64,000 nt of DNA, taken from NCBI RefSeq assembly GCF_018135625.1, contig NZ_CP073078.1:3814501-3878500 (forward strand). The letters are read 5' to 3'. The notes under the pieces were generated by a model. That model made no database searches. It was not told where the DNA came from and was given only the letters and a program-made list of their open reading frames with translations. The DNA is from Phenylobacterium montanum (lineage in GTDB: Bacteria > Pseudomonadota > Alphaproteobacteria > Caulobacterales > Caulobacteraceae). The translations under genes and the position numbers were made by a program. Each line of letters begins with the position of its first letter. The first letter of the stretch is position 1. Positions 37,777 to 46,101 of this stretch are shown piece by piece.

Positions 37777-38334
37777 ATGTCTGATCTGACGGAAGCTGTG
37801 GCCCAACTGCCCGACAAGAGCCTTTTGGTGATGGACGACGACTCCGCCCTGCGGGTCCGTCTGGGCCGGGCTTTGGAGTCTCGGGGCTTTCAACCCACCC
37901 TGGCGGCCTCGGTCGCCGAGGCCGTGGCCGCGGTCAAGGCCCACCCGCCCGCCTTCGCGGTGCTGGACATGCGGCTGGACGACGGCAACGGCCTGCAGGT
38001 GGTGGAGACGATCCGCAACGCCCGCCCCGACGCCCGGGTGGTGATGCTGACCGGCTACGGCGCCATCGCCACCGCGGTGGCTGCGGTCAAGGCCGGCGCG
38101 GTCGACTACCTGGCCAAGCCCGCCGACGCCGACGACGTCCTGCGCGCGCTGCTGGCCAGGCACGACGAAAACCCTGCGCCGCCGGAAAACCCCATGTCGG
38201 CCGACCGGGTGCGCTGGGAGCACATCCAGCGGGTCTATGAGCTGTGCGGCCACAACGTCTCGGAAACCGCCCGCCGCCTGAACATGCACCGCCGCACCCT
38301 GCAGCGCATCCTGGCCAAGCGCGCCCCGCGGTAG
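37777..38334 (+). CDS. regA: Redox response regulator RegA/PrrA/ActR type
   Basis: 185 residues. The receiver domain covers ~14-130 with acid residues D20-D22 and phosphoacceptor D64 in FAVLDMRLDDGNGL, T of VMLTGYGAI and K of DYLAKPADADDV. The C-terminal Fis-type helix-turn-helix (VRWEHIQRVYELCGHNVSET, RRLNMHRRTLQRILAKRAPR) is the near-invariant RegA DNA-binding helix. Partner of RegB; it controls respiration, carbon and energy genes in response to redox. 96 bases separate it from regB, so it may have its own promoter. Confidence 0.96.
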   Translation: MSDLTEAVAQLPDKSLLVMDDDSALRVRLGRALESRGFQPTLAASVAEAVAAVKAHPPAFAVLDMRLDDGNGLQVVETIRNARPDARVVMLTGYGAIATAVAAVKAGAVDYLAKPADADDVLRALLARHDENPAPPENPMSADRVRWEHIQRVYELCGHNVSETARRLNMHRRTLQRILAKRAPR

Positions 38335-38337
38335 GGT

Positions 38338-38793
38338 CTATCCTTCCAGGGCCGCAGTGATCCCCAGGCTTCGCATCGCCGCCAGGCGGCCGAAGCCGAG
38401 GGTCAGGGCCTTGCGCCGCGCCGCGACCAGGGGGGCGTGGGGCGCGTCGATCACCACCGCCCCGCCGAAGCCGTCGGCGATGATCAGGCCCGGCCCCTCG
38501 GGCAGGTGCTGGCGCGGGAAGTGCGGCGCCACGGCGAAATAGAACAGGTCGCAATAGGGTCCATACTCGCCCCATTTGCGGTCGATCCGATAGTCCTCCA
38601 GCCCCGACTTGACCTCGATGATGGCGATCTCGCCCTTGGGGCCCAAGGCCATCAGGTCGGCCCGCCGGCCGTTGGGCAGGGTCACCTCGGCCAGGGGCAT
38701 GTAGTTCAGCGACACCAGCAGCCGCGCAGCCCCGCGTGTCACCGCTTCGGTGGTTTCGGGCCGGGAGGGGCTGACGGAGACGATGACGTCCAT
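38338..38793 (-). CDS. mmcB: MmcB family DNA repair protein
   Basis: 151 residues. MmcB is a restriction-endonuclease-like nuclease (PD-(D/E)XK shape: NGRRADLMALGPKGEIAIIEVKSGLEDY), needed for mitomycin C resistance and SOS-regulated in Caulobacter. The active-site line D...EVK is present (RADLMAL and IIEVKSG). A consensus LexA box lies 12 bases upstream of the start, which agrees with SOS control. Convergent with regA, 3 bases apart at the stops. The ATG at 38793 is the only suitable start. Confidence 0.94.
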   Translation of the reverse strand: MDVIVSVSPSRPETTEAVTRGAARLLVSLNYMPLAEVTLPNGRRADLMALGPKGEIAIIEVKSGLEDYRIDRKWGEYGPYCDLFYFAVAPHFPRQHLPEGPGLIIADGFGGAVVIDAPHAPLVAARRKALTLGFGRLAAMRSLGITAALEG

Positions 38794-38804
38794 GCCCGAA
38801 TATT

Positions 38805-38819
38805 GTTCAGGTTACGTTC
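38805..38819. promoter_or_regulatory. LexA (SOS) box of mmcB
   Basis: GTTCAGGTTACGTTC, an exact match to the alphaproteobacterial LexA site GTTC-N7-GTTC, 12-26 bases before the mmcB start. It is readable in this direct-repeat form on the plus strand only. Confidence 0.92.
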
Positions 38820-38855
38820 TTTTGGCAAGCCGCCTGTCGCGCGCGGTAGACCGGG

Positions 38856-39401
38856 CTATGTCGCTGGCGGCGCGTCGAAGATCAGCTTCGAGGTATCGAA
38901 CCCCAGGGCCTGGGCGCGGGCGACCAGGGCGGCCTTTTCGGCGGGGCTTAGGTTCGGGCGGCGGGACATGATCCAGAACCACTTCGGGTTCGAGGCGGTC
39001 AGCATGCACCAGCTGTAGTCGTCGCCGCGGTCGAGCACCGCATAGTCCATCTGCACCAGGCCGCCGAAGAAGCCGATACGGAACCGGGAATTGGTGGCTT
39101 CGTCGACGATCTTGCCCGAACCGCGCCAGACCTTGGCCTGACCGTTGGCCGCGCCCATGTGGCAGGTCTGCACGACCTCGAACTCGCCGTCGGGGTCGCG
39201 CGACCAGTCGGAGGTGGCCGCCGCGCAATTGGACTGGATCTTGTTCGGCAACCGCGCCACTTCGTACCAGCGGCCGGTATAGCGCTTCGGGTCCACCGGC
39301 TTGGTGGTCGCCGAGGGCGCCGCCTCGGCGATCCAGCCGCCGAGCACGCAGGCGGCGAGGGCGACGGCAGCCATACGGGCGCCCGGACCTGCACGCCGCA
39401 T
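38856..39401 (-). CDS. Lipocalin family protein (Blc-like)
   Basis: 181 residues from the ATG at 39401. Signal peptide (MRRAGPGARMAAVALAACVL) followed by an outer-membrane-type lipocalin: DPKRYTGRWYEVARLPNKIQ (GxW motif), CAAATSDWSRDPDGEFEVVQ, GFFGGLVQMDYAVLDRGDDY, PNLSPAEKAALVARAQAL. It binds small hydrophobic molecules, probably membrane-derived, and acts in the periplasm or outer membrane. The ATG at 39449 would add 16 residues of unclear nature; AAGGGCGG precedes the chosen start. The end overlaps nothing. Confidence 0.9.
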   Translation of the reverse strand: MRRAGPGARMAAVALAACVLGGWIAEAAPSATTKPVDPKRYTGRWYEVARLPNKIQSNCAAATSDWSRDPDGEFEVVQTCHMGAANGQAKVWRGSGKIVDEATNSRFRIGFFGGLVQMDYAVLDRGDDYSWCMLTASNPKWFWIMSRRPNLSPAEKAALVARAQALGFDTSKLIFDAPPAT

Positions 39402-39485
39402 GCCGCCCTTAGTCTGCACCGCCGAACCCATCCAACGCGAAGCTTGCATACCCAGGTCCCAAGTCCAAAGGATCGTCCACGACCC

Positions 39486-39525
39486 CCAAACACCAAATCG
39501 CCCCGCCGGGTTGCGACGGGGCGAT
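39486..39525 (-). terminator. Terminator of the ferritin-like gene
   Basis: Read leftward: ATCGCCCCG stem pairs with CGGGGCGAT (39525-39517 and 39505-39497), followed by TTGGTGTTTGG. Placed 23 bases after the ferritin-like stop. Confidence 0.6.
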
Positions 39526-39547
39526 GAGGCCTAGCTGGACCTTAAGG

Positions 39548-40675
39548 CTATTCCGCGGCGATGAGAACCTCGACCGCGGTGCGATCCTTGAAATTGATTT
39601 CCTGCAGGAAACGGATGCCTTCCTCGGCGATGTCGTCGCCGACCATGCGATCGCCCTCGGCCTTCAGCTCGTCCATGTCGATATACATGGCGTAGAAGGC
39701 GCGGGTGCGGTCGGTGATGATGCCGGCGTTCAGCAGGGTCTTGATCAGCACGCGGAAGATGTTGGCCGATTCCTTCATGCCCTCGCGGCGCACGTCGTCG
39801 GTCATCACCTCGCTGAAGGCTTCCATCACCTTGTCGGGATCGAGGCCGAAGTCGGCGTAGATCGCCGCCTGCTGCGAGGGGGCCACCAGGTTGAACAGCA
39901 GCACCTGGAAGCAGTGCGCCGCCCAGTCCTCGATGATCGCATGTTCTTCCGCCGTCAGCTTCGGCACCGTGCGGTCGGCCCAGATCTTGCCGAACTTGTG
40001 GTGGAAGGCCTCGTCGGTCATCACCAGCTGCAGCAGCTTCTTGCCCAGCGGGTCGGTGATCGTGTTGAAGAAGCTGGCGAAGGCGCCCATGGCCAGGCCC
40101 TCGATCAGCATCTGCATGCCGATGATCTTCTTGTAGACCTCCGGCGCGCCGATGATCTCGACCAGCAGGTCCTTCAGCACCGGGCCGCATTCCAGCGGAC
40201 GGCCCCAGCGGCTCTTGATGTACTTGGCGAAGGCGGTGACGTGGCGCGCCTCTTCGCGGGTCTGGTTGGCGGCGTATTCCTGCGCCCCCTGGTCCTTCAG
40301 CACATGGCAGAGCGAGGCCGACAGGTTCAGCGCGCCCTGCTCGCCATGCAGGATCGAGGAGAAGTTGTGCAGCACGATGGTGTTGATGAACCGGGTCCGC
40401 TCCTTGGGATCGGACAGGTGGTTCGAGACATAGTCGGTCTGCAGCGCCGCGATCATGTCTTCCGGCACCAGGGGCGTGTTCTCGATGTCGAAGGGCTCGT
40501 CGAAGTCGATGTACTTCTTGTCCAGCGGATCCCAGAAGTGGTCGTGGGTCGCCGAGATGATCTTGTCGAAGGCGGTCGAGCGGGCGTTGTAACGGTCGAG
40601 TTCGAGCATCGACTCGAAGTCGTCCGGCGCCACCGCGTCGTACATGGCGTCCTTGGTGATGTTGTTGATGGTCAT
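39548..40675 (-). CDS. Ferritin-like diiron protein
   Basis: 375 residues of a long helical diiron protein. Metal ligands are suggested by LDRYNARSTAFDK, SILHGEQGALNL (Glu), NQTREEARHVTAFAKYIKSR (ExxH), MLIEGLAMGAFAS (Glu) and VMTDEAFHHKFGKIWA (ExxH), the E..ExxH..E..ExxH arrangement of ribonucleotide-reductase-R2/AurF-like oxidases. The natural substrate is unknown; a protein or small-molecule oxidase is likely. The ATG at 40675 fits the domain start; a longer frame to 40750 adds Pro/Arg-rich sequence. The gene is alone on its strand. Confidence 0.82.
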   Translation of the reverse strand: MTINNITKDAMYDAVAPDDFESMLELDRYNARSTAFDKIISATHDHFWDPLDKKYIDFDEPFDIENTPLVPEDMIAALQTDYVSNHLSDPKERTRFINTIVLHNFSSILHGEQGALNLSASLCHVLKDQGAQEYAANQTREEARHVTAFAKYIKSRWGRPLECGPVLKDLLVEIIGAPEVYKKIIGMQMLIEGLAMGAFASFFNTITDPLGKKLLQLVMTDEAFHHKFGKIWADRTVPKLTAEEHAIIEDWAAHCFQVLLFNLVAPSQQAAIYADFGLDPDKVMEAFSEVMTDDVRREGMKESANIFRVLIKTLLNAGIITDRTRAFYAMYIDMDELKAEGDRMVGDDIAEEGIRFLQEINFKDRTAVEVLIAAE

Positions 40676-40831
40676 GCGGCCTCGCGCTCCCGTTCGCGGA
40701 TTGGGGCGCATACGCGGGGGAGGTCGCGCCCTTCGAAAGCCAATGTGCAAAGGCGAAGCGTGTGCGTCAAGAAAAATGACGCTGGCGTCACGATTAAAAA
40801 GCCGTAACGGAAACGCGTCCGGCCGCCTTGT

Positions 40832-41434
40832 TCAGTCTAGGGTCTGGCGCACCAGCCCGGCCATTTCGGCCACGCCCAGCGCCTCCAGAGCCGACGCGAC
40901 CCCAAGCCGGGCCTCGGCCGGCTTGTTCTGGCCCAGCTTGCGGACCCCCTCCAGGCGTTCGACCTGCATCTCGAAGGCGACGATCCCGTTCAGCATCGCC
41001 TCGAACCGCCCGGGCGTCATCTTGCCGCGGGTCCAGGGCGGCTTGGGGGCCAGTCGGGCCTCGAAGACGGCGGACAGGTCGTCCAGCAACGCGGCGGCGT
41101 CCTCGGCGTCCAGCCGCCGCACCGGCCCCTCGATCTCGGCCGAGAGATAGTTCCAGGTCGGCACCTGGTCCTCCAGGCCGTACCAGTCGGGGCTGACGTA
41201 TGCCTCCGCGCCGGTCACCACCGCCAGGGCCACGGCGCCGTCCTCGAGCGCCCTGGCCAGGGGGTTGGCGGCCGAGAGGTGAAAGCGCAGCCGCCCATCC
41301 GACAGCAGCACCGGCGCGTGGGCGCAGAGCGGGCGGCCGTCCTTGACGCCGACAATCAGGGCCAGGCCCCGTTCGGCGGCCAAGGCCTCCAGGCGCTCGG
41401 GATCGGTTTCCAGGAACGGCTTGGCGGGGTGCAT
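40832..41434 (-). CDS. FMN-binding PaiB-like protein
   Basis: 200 residues. PaiB family: MHPAKPFLETDPERLEALAA, PLCAHAPVLLSDGRLRFHL, ANPLARALEDGAVALAVVTG, EAYVSPDWYGLEDQVPTWNY, and a C-terminal KPPWTRGKMTPGRFEAMLNG. PaiB of Bacillus represses protease and sporulation genes, but most members are probably flavin-binding proteins of unknown role. The thioesterase gene ends 3 bases before its start, so they form an operon. Confidence 0.93.
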   Translation of the reverse strand: MHPAKPFLETDPERLEALAAERGLALIVGVKDGRPLCAHAPVLLSDGRLRFHLSAANPLARALEDGAVALAVVTGAEAYVSPDWYGLEDQVPTWNYLSAEIEGPVRRLDAEDAAALLDDLSAVFEARLAPKPPWTRGKMTPGRFEAMLNGIVAFEMQVERLEGVRKLGQNKPAEARLGVASALEALGVAEMAGLVRQTLD

Positions 41435-41437
41435 GGC

Positions 41438-41845
41438 TCAGATCACCATCTGGGTCTGGACCACCAGGGCCAGCAGCTTGCCGTCCGGCGCGGTGATGCG
41501 GGTCTGCCAGACCGAGGAGCGGCGGCCGACATGCACGGGCGTGGCCTCGGCGGTGACGAGCGTCCCTACAGTGGCCGAGCCCAGGAAATTGGTCTTGCTT
41601 TCGATGGTGGTGGTGCGCGCGCCCTCCGGCAGGTTCAGGTGCGCGCCGACTGCGCCGGCGGTGTCGGCCAGGGTCATGAACGCGCCGCCGTGCAGTATGC
41701 CGCCGGCGGTGCAGATCTCGTCCCGCACCACGAGACGCGCGATGACCTTGGTCTTGGAGGCTTCGACCAACTCGATCCCAAGCAGCTTGGCCAGGGGCAG
41801 GGGCTGGGCGTTCAGTTGCTCGGCGAGGGAAGGGGGCGTCGTCAA
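41438..41845 (-). CDS. PaaI-type hotdog thioesterase
   Basis: 135 residues of the PaaI/4HBT hotdog fold: PLAKLLGIELVEASKTKVIA, TAGGILHGGAFMTLADTAGA (the HGG motif with catalytic Asp), LPEGARTTTIESKTNFLGSA and WQTRITAPDGKLLALVVQTQ. Hydrolyses acyl-CoA or aryl-CoA esters. It is the first gene of the pair with the PaiB-like gene. Confidence 0.92.
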   Translation of the reverse strand: MTTPPSLAEQLNAQPLPLAKLLGIELVEASKTKVIARLVVRDEICTAGGILHGGAFMTLADTAGAVGAHLNLPEGARTTTIESKTNFLGSATVGTLVTAEATPVHVGRRSSVWQTRITAPDGKLLALVVQTQMVI

Positions 41846-41926
41846 ACCAGATCTCCGCGGCGGCTCGCTCAGAACTTAGGGAAGCGAGACGCCGCGGAGA
41901 AGACGGTTACAAAGACTCAAAAACGC

Positions 41927-42067
41927 TTAGTGGTGCTGGGCGTCCGAAGCGGTGTCGCTGACGGCGTGGCCGGCGGCGCTGACGTCTTGGCCCGCGCCCT
42001 TGACGGTGTTGCAGGCGGCCACCGAGAGGCTGGCCGCGAGCAGAGTCCAAAGCAACATCTTACGCAT
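41927..42067 (-). CDS. Entericidin-like small lipoprotein
   Basis: 46 residues: MRKMLLWTLLAASLSVAACN is a lipoprotein signal with lipobox VAAC, followed by NTVKGAGQDVSAAGHAVSDT and a His end. This is the entericidin A/B family, linked to envelope stress and stationary phase. AAGGAGAC lies before the ATG at 42067. An EcfG-like promoter stands 35-59 bases upstream, overlapping the end of the phyK frame. Confidence 0.9.
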   Translation of the reverse strand: MRKMLLWTLLAASLSVAACNTVKGAGQDVSAAGHAVSDTASDAQHH

Positions 42068-42097
42068 GGCGGTCTCCTTGACTTGGCTCCCTGCTAA

Positions 42098-43867
42098 TCA
42101 AGACGCCTGAGCCGTGGGCTGGTTCCCCTCGCCCGCTTGCCGCGTCCGGCGCGGGGGCGCCTTTTCCAGGCCGGGCGTCGGGAAGATCAGCCGCGCCGTC
42201 GCCCCGCCGCGGCCGTTGGGGGCCAGTTCCATGCGGCCCCGCAATTGCCGGGCGAAGGCGCTCATCAGGGCCCGGCCGACCCCGATCCCGCCGCCCAGCG
42301 AGGGCTCGGCGTCCCCGCCTTCGTCGCTGATCGACAGGGTGGCTTCGGCCCCGTCGACCTCGAAGCGCACGCTCAGCAGGCCCCCGTGCGCCGCCAGGGC
42401 GTGTTTCTGGGCGTTGCTGATCGCCTCGACGGCGAACAGGGCCAGGGGCGCCAGCTTGTCCGGGTCGATGGTCAGTTCGTCCGCGGTCAGCTCGGTGCGC
42501 ACCGCCATCCCCTTGGCCTGCTGTTCGATCACCATCTGGCCGATCAGGTCGCTGAGGAACTGGCGCAGGTCCACCCGGCGCATGTCAGAGCCCTGGTACA
42601 GCGCGCGGTAGATCAGGGCCAGGGCGCCGACCCGCTGGCGGGTCTCGGCCATGGCTGCGCGCGCCGCCGGATCGGCTAGGGACCGCTCCTGCAGGTTCAG
42701 CAGCGAGGAGATCACCTGCAGATTGTTCTTCACCCGGTGATGGATCTCGCGCAGCAGGGCGTCCTTCTCGGTCAGGGAATCGCGCAGCGACTGGTCGCGG
42801 GCGGCGATCGCCTCGGCCATGTCGGCCATGGTCACGGCCAGTTCGCGAATCTCCGGCGGGGCGTGGCTGGCCTGGCTGGGCCGCACCGACAGGCGCCCCT
42901 TGGCGTAGATGGCCGCGATCCGGTTCAGATACGCCAGCCAGCGCACGACCACCCGCTCGGTCACCACCCACACCGCCGTCAGGGCCAGGGTGAAGGCCAG
43001 CAGCGGGAACATGAAGCTGGAGAGTGGGTTCAAGCCCGCCCAGGAAAACAGGCTCTCGGCCGGCGCCGACAGGATCACCGAGACCTCGCCGGTCAGGGGC
43101 GCGGCGGAAAAGACCCGGCTCTCGCCGTCCTGGTCCTTGCCGAAATAGATATACGGCCCTGGTCCGTTCCGCGCGGCGCTGACCACCTCGGTCCCCGCGG
43201 CGCCGAAGGCGCCGGGCCGGGTGCGCGAGATGTAGCGGCCCTGCTCGTCGATGATCGCCACCTCTGTGCCGCGGGGCAGGGCGCGATCGGCCAGGTTAGG
43301 CCTGAGGCTGTCCAGGTTGATCAGGGCCACCAGGGCGCCGTCGAAGGCCCCGTTCCGATCGTCCGCGCGTTCGGCGGCCAGCAGGGCCGGCGCCCCGCCC
43401 AGGCCCTCGGGCGAGCGGATGATGGTGCTCTGCATCCCCTGGCTCAGACGGATGAACCAGGCCCGGTCGCGCCTCAGGGCGTCGGCCGGCACCGATCGGG
43501 CGGCGCAGGCCACCCGGCCGAAGCGATCGAAACGGATCAGGTTGTCATAGCCCGCCAGGCGGCCGGTGACTTCGCTCAGGCGCTGGGCGCATTCCAGCCC
43601 CACCGATTCCGGCGCCAGGGTCTCCAAGAGCACGCTGGCGCTTTCCATGCGCGCCCGGGCGGTGGCGGCGCTGCGCTCGGCGGCCAGACCCAGGCTGGCC
43701 CGTTGCTCCTGGGCGTCCTTCTGGTAGGCGACGGTGGTCTCGGCCGCGCCCAGGAGCAGCACCGGCGCCAGGGCCACCGCCATGGCCGCGCCCAGGCGCA
43801 CCCGGATGGTCGCCAGCGTTCCCGGCATCCGGGCCGCGCCGAAGTCGAAAAGGGGTGTCGGCGCCAT
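42098..43867 (-). CDS. phyK: Sensor histidine kinase PhyK type (HWE/HisKA_2)
   Basis: 589 residues. An N-terminal membrane helix (about residues 27-48), a periplasmic sensor domain to about 280, a second helix (~285-305, [20 protein letters not shown]), a HAMP-like linker and a HisKA_2 kinase with H-box [20 protein letters not shown] (His near 392) and LLNLQERSL. In Caulobacter the membrane kinase PhyK, encoded beside sigT-nepR-phyR, phosphorylates PhyR on stress; position and architecture match. Separated from ecfG by 91 bases. An alternative start at 43828 ([13 protein letters not shown]) is possible. Confidence 0.9.
   Translation of the reverse strand: MAPTPLFDFGAARMPGTLATIRVRLGAAMAVALAPVLLLGAAETTVAYQKDAQEQRASLGLAAERSAATARARMESASVLLETLAPESVGLECAQRLSEVTGRLAGYDNLIRFDRFGRVACAARSVPADALRRDRAWFIRLSQGMQSTIIRSPEGLGGAPALLAAERADDRNGAFDGALVALINLDSLRPNLADRALPRGTEVAIIDEQGRYISRTRPGAFGAAGTEVVSAARNGPGPYIYFGKDQDGESRVFSAAPLTGEVSVILSAPAESLFSWAGLNPLSSFMFPLLAFTLALTAVWVVTERVVVRWLAYLNRIAAIYAKGRLSVRPSQASHAPPEIRELAVTMADMAEAIAARDQSLRDSLTEKDALLREIHHRVKNNLQVISSLLNLQERSLADPAARAAMAETRQRVGALALIYRALYQGSDMRRVDLRQFLSDLIGQMVIEQQAKGMAVRTELTADELTIDPDKLAPLALFAVEAISNAQKHALAAHGGLLSVRFEVDGAEATLSISDEGGDAEPSLGGGIGVGRALMSAFARQLRGRMELAPNGRGGATARLIFPTPGLEKAPPRRTRQAGEGNQPTAQAS
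42102..42126 (-). promoter_or_regulatory. EcfG-type promoter of the entericidin-like gene
   Basis: Read leftward: GGAAC (42126-42122), 16 bases, CGTC (42105-42102). One mismatch at the last base of the -10. Distance to the start codon (35 bases) is normal. Confidence 0.7.
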
Positions 43868-43958
43868 GGCGCGGTGACTCAGTGACCAGTCGTGCGTGAA
43901 GCCGGCATCCTGGGGCGATCGCGTTCCGGCGACAACCGCCCCCTCATGATCGGCGCGG

Positions 43959-44579
43959 TTATGGCGACGAGCTCAGCCGCTGTGCGTCCGCCAGGATCGA
44001 ACTCATCGCGTCGCCGGCCGCCCGGCCGTCACGCTCGTAATCGCCGGATTCCAGGATCGCCTGCAGCGCCTTGCGCGCGCGGCTGACCCGGCTCTTGACC
44101 GTGCCCACGGCGCAGCCGCAGATCTCAGCCGCCTCCTCGTAGGCGAAGCCGCCGGCGCCGACCAGGATCAGCGCCTCGCGCTGCTCGGCCGGCAGCATCT
44201 TCAGGCCCATGCGCAGCTCGTCCAGCGCCACTGGCGCCTGCGGATCGTCCACCGCCACCAGGGTCCGCTCGGCGGCGTCCTGGTCGAGCTGGGTCTGGCG
44301 CCAGGAGCGGCGCTTTTCGGAATAGAACTGGTTGCGCAGGATCATGAAGGTCCAGGCCTTCATGTTGGTGCCCATCTGGTAGCTGTCGCGCGCCAGCCAG
44401 GCCTTCATCATCGCTTCCTGGGCCAGGTCGTCGGCGCTGGCCGCATCCCCGGCCAGGGTGCGGGCGAAGGCGCGCAAATGCGGGATCAGCGCCACCAGCT
44501 CGCGCTTGAATGTGGCTTCGCTCTGGGCGTCGGTCGAGGCGGAGTTGGGCTTGGCGACCCGGGCGGCGCGATCATCCAT
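43959..44579 (-). CDS. ecfG: General stress response sigma factor EcfG (SigT)
   Basis: 206 residues. Sigma2 ([60 protein letters not shown]) and sigma4 ([40 protein letters not shown]) are those of EcfG. It directs RNA polymerase to GGAAC-N16-CGTT promoters in stress. Released when phosphorylated PhyR binds NepR. The start codon overlaps the nepR stop as TAATG, so nepR and ecfG are coupled. Confidence 0.96.
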   Translation of the reverse strand: MDDRAARVAKPNSASTDAQSEATFKRELVALIPHLRAFARTLAGDAASADDLAQEAMMKAWLARDSYQMGTNMKAWTFMILRNQFYSEKRRSWRQTQLDQDAAERTLVAVDDPQAPVALDELRMGLKMLPAEQREALILVGAGGFAYEEAAEICGCAVGTVKSRVSRARKALQAILESGDYERDGRAAGDAMSSILADAQRLSSSP

Positions 44580-44794
44580 TACTCGCCATCCGTATCGTGC
44601 GCATCGGCCTGGCGTAGGATTTCGAGGAATTCCTCGGGCACCGGCTCGTTGACCACCTCGTCGAACATCTGGCGCAGCTTGACCCCGATGGCCTGCTGCC
44701 GCAGTCGCGCCTCGTCCAGGGACGGCGTAGGCGCGCGTTTGGGCGGTGTGGCGGGCGAATGCTCGATCATATCCTTGGCGTCGCGTTGACCCAA
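44579..44794 (-). CDS. nepR: Anti-sigma factor NepR
   Basis: 71 residues from a TTG at 44794. The NepR core is LRQQAIGVKLRQMFDEVVNE and PVPEEFLEILRQADAH, two helices that bind EcfG or, in stress, the sigma-like domain of PhyR. The TTG is chosen because AAAGGGGG lies 7 bases before it, while the ATG at 44770 has only AAGGAT two bases upstream. The stop overlaps ecfG by one base. An EcfG promoter lies 53-77 bases upstream of the TTG, so the switch is autoregulated. Annotating from the ATG would give 63 residues. Confidence 0.9.
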   Translation of the reverse strand: MGQRDAKDMIEHSPATPPKRAPTPSLDEARLRQQAIGVKLRQMFDEVVNEPVPEEFLEILRQADAHDTDGE

Positions 44795-44846
44795 CGTACG
44801 CCCCCTTTGAGGTGATGTCGGCGACGCAAGCATCGCTGAGTTGATC

Positions 44847-44871
44847 AACGCGTCAAGGCTATGCGTGTTCC
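44847..44871 (-). promoter_or_regulatory. EcfG promoter of nepR-ecfG
   Basis: Read leftward: GGAAC (44871-44867), 16 bases, CGTT (44850-44847). Exact consensus. It is back to back with the phyR promoter, 16 bases apart. Confidence 0.93.
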
Positions 44872-44887
44872 GGGCCCTGCACGAATT

Positions 44888-44912
44888 GGAACTCAAAGCT
44901 TGGCCGCCCGTT
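44888..44912 (+). promoter_or_regulatory. EcfG promoter of phyR
   Basis: GGAAC (44888-44892), 16 bases, CGTT (44909-44912). Exact consensus, about 110 bases before the phyR start, so the transcript has a leader of about 100 bases. Confidence 0.93.
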
Positions 44913-45021
44913 TTCAGGCTGCTCGTATTCCCATATGGGCGTAGGGTCGAAACACGGCTGGGCGCCTGCGTGCCGCCCGATCGCCGCTACGGGCGCCCGC
45001 CCGGAAGCATTGGAGAGGGAC

Positions 45022-45810
45022 ATGAGCCTCCTGGTCCGCCTGGCCCCGCATCTGCCTTATGTTCGGCGCTATGCCCGCGCCCTGACCGGCGATCAGGTCA
45101 GGGGCGACGCGTTCGTGCGGCAGGCGCTCGAGGCCCTCGCCGCCGGGCGTGTGTCTCTGGATCACGGCCTGACCCCGCGGGTCGGCCTCTACCGCGCCTT
45201 TCACGAGGTCTGGAGCGCCGAGGGCGCCGATCCGGGCGCGGCCCCGGCGGCAGAGGGCGCCCCGGCCCGCCGGCTGATGCGCATCCCGCCGCGCTCGCGG
45301 CAGGCCTTCCTGCTGACCGCCCTGGAAGGCTTCACCCCGGGCGAAGCCGGCCAGATCCTGGGCGTCGACTTCGCCGGGGTCGACGGCCTGATCTCCGAGG
45401 CCCAGCGCGAGATCGACGCGGAGCTCGCCACTTCGGTGCTGATCATCGAGGACGAGCCGGTGATCGCCGCCGACATCGAGGGCCTGGTCCGTGAGCTGGG
45501 CCACGATGTGCTGGACATCGCCGCCACCCGCACCGAGGCGGTGGAGGCCGTGCGCCGCCAGGCTCCTGGCCTGGTCCTGGCCGACATCCAGCTGGCCGAT
45601 GGCTCCTCCGGCATCGATGCGGTCAAGGATATCCTCGGCCAGCTCGACGTGCCGGTGATCTTCATCACCGCCTTCCCCGAGCGGCTTTTGACTGGCGAGC
45701 GGCCCGAACCGACATTCCTGATCACCAAGCCGTTCCAGCCGGAGACGGTGAAGGCGGCGATCGGCCAGGCCCTGTTCTTCCACCCGGGCGCCGGCCGCAA
45801 GGCGGCCTGA
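45022..45810 (+). CDS. phyR: Anti-anti-sigma response regulator PhyR
   Basis: 262 residues. An N-terminal sigma-like domain (~1-130; LAPHLPYVRRYARALTGDQV, PRSRQAFLLTALEGFTPGEA) mimics EcfG to bind NepR; the C-terminal receiver (~138-255) carries the phospho-Asp near residue 188 in PGLVLADIQLADGSSGIDAV and the Lys in TFLITKPFQPETVK. Phosphorylation by PhyK opens the sigma-like domain. The start at 45022 has GGAGAGGGAC upstream; a longer frame from 44935 lies within the promoter leader. Divergent from nepR-ecfG. Confidence 0.96.
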   Translation: MSLLVRLAPHLPYVRRYARALTGDQVRGDAFVRQALEALAAGRVSLDHGLTPRVGLYRAFHEVWSAEGADPGAAPAAEGAPARRLMRIPPRSRQAFLLTALEGFTPGEAGQILGVDFAGVDGLISEAQREIDAELATSVLIIEDEPVIAADIEGLVRELGHDVLDIAATRTEAVEAVRRQAPGLVLADIQLADGSSGIDAVKDILGQLDVPVIFITAFPERLLTGERPEPTFLITKPFQPETVKAAIGQALFFHPGAGRKAA

Positions 45811-45823
45811 AGCCGGGCCGGAC

Positions 45824-45848
45824 GGAACGATCCCGACCGCATGTCGTT
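45824..45848 (+). promoter_or_regulatory. EcfG promoter of the DUF1328 gene
   Basis: GGAAC (45824-45828), 16 bases, CGTT (45845-45848). Exact consensus, 47 bases before the start codon of the small membrane protein. Confidence 0.9.
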
Positions 45849-45895
45849 GCCCTTTTAAGGCTGCGCTGAGGGGCTGGCCTTAAGAGGAGCCGCTC

Positions 45896-46069
45896 ATGCT
45901 TGGTTGGGCCTTAGCCTTCATCGTGCTGGCGCTGATCGCCGGCTTTCTCGGCTTTTTCACCCTGGCGGGTCTGGCGGCCTCGATCGCCAAGATCCTGTTC
46001 CTGATCTTCCTGGTGCTGCTGGTGGTCAGCTTCGTCATGCGCGCCATACGCGGCCAGTCCGTAGTTTGA
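45896..46069 (+). CDS. DUF1328 small membrane protein
   Basis: 57 residues, two membrane helices: MLGWALAFIVLALIAGFLGF then the GLAASIAKILFLIFLVLLVV segment and a basic end (RAIRGQSVV). This is the YtjA/DUF1328 family, frequent in stress regulons and of unknown function. TTAAGAGGAGC precedes the ATG. An exact EcfG promoter lies upstream and a terminator follows, so it is a single-gene stress transcript next to phyR. Confidence 0.93.
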   Translation: MLGWALAFIVLALIAGFLGFFTLAGLAASIAKILFLIFLVLLVVSFVMRAIRGQSVV

Positions 46070-46101
46070 CGCCGACGCGAAAAAGCCAAATTTTTTCTAA
46101 T

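Noticed and set aside
42098-42126. Overlap of the entericidin promoter with the end of phyK as evidence against the promoter
   Set aside because: Both can coexist; the promoter elements sit in the last phyK codons and the spacing to the entericidin start is normal.
43920-43945. GTTCC upstream of phyK as a possible EcfG site
   Set aside because: Read leftward, GGAAC is present but there is no CGTT or near match at 16 or 17 bases.
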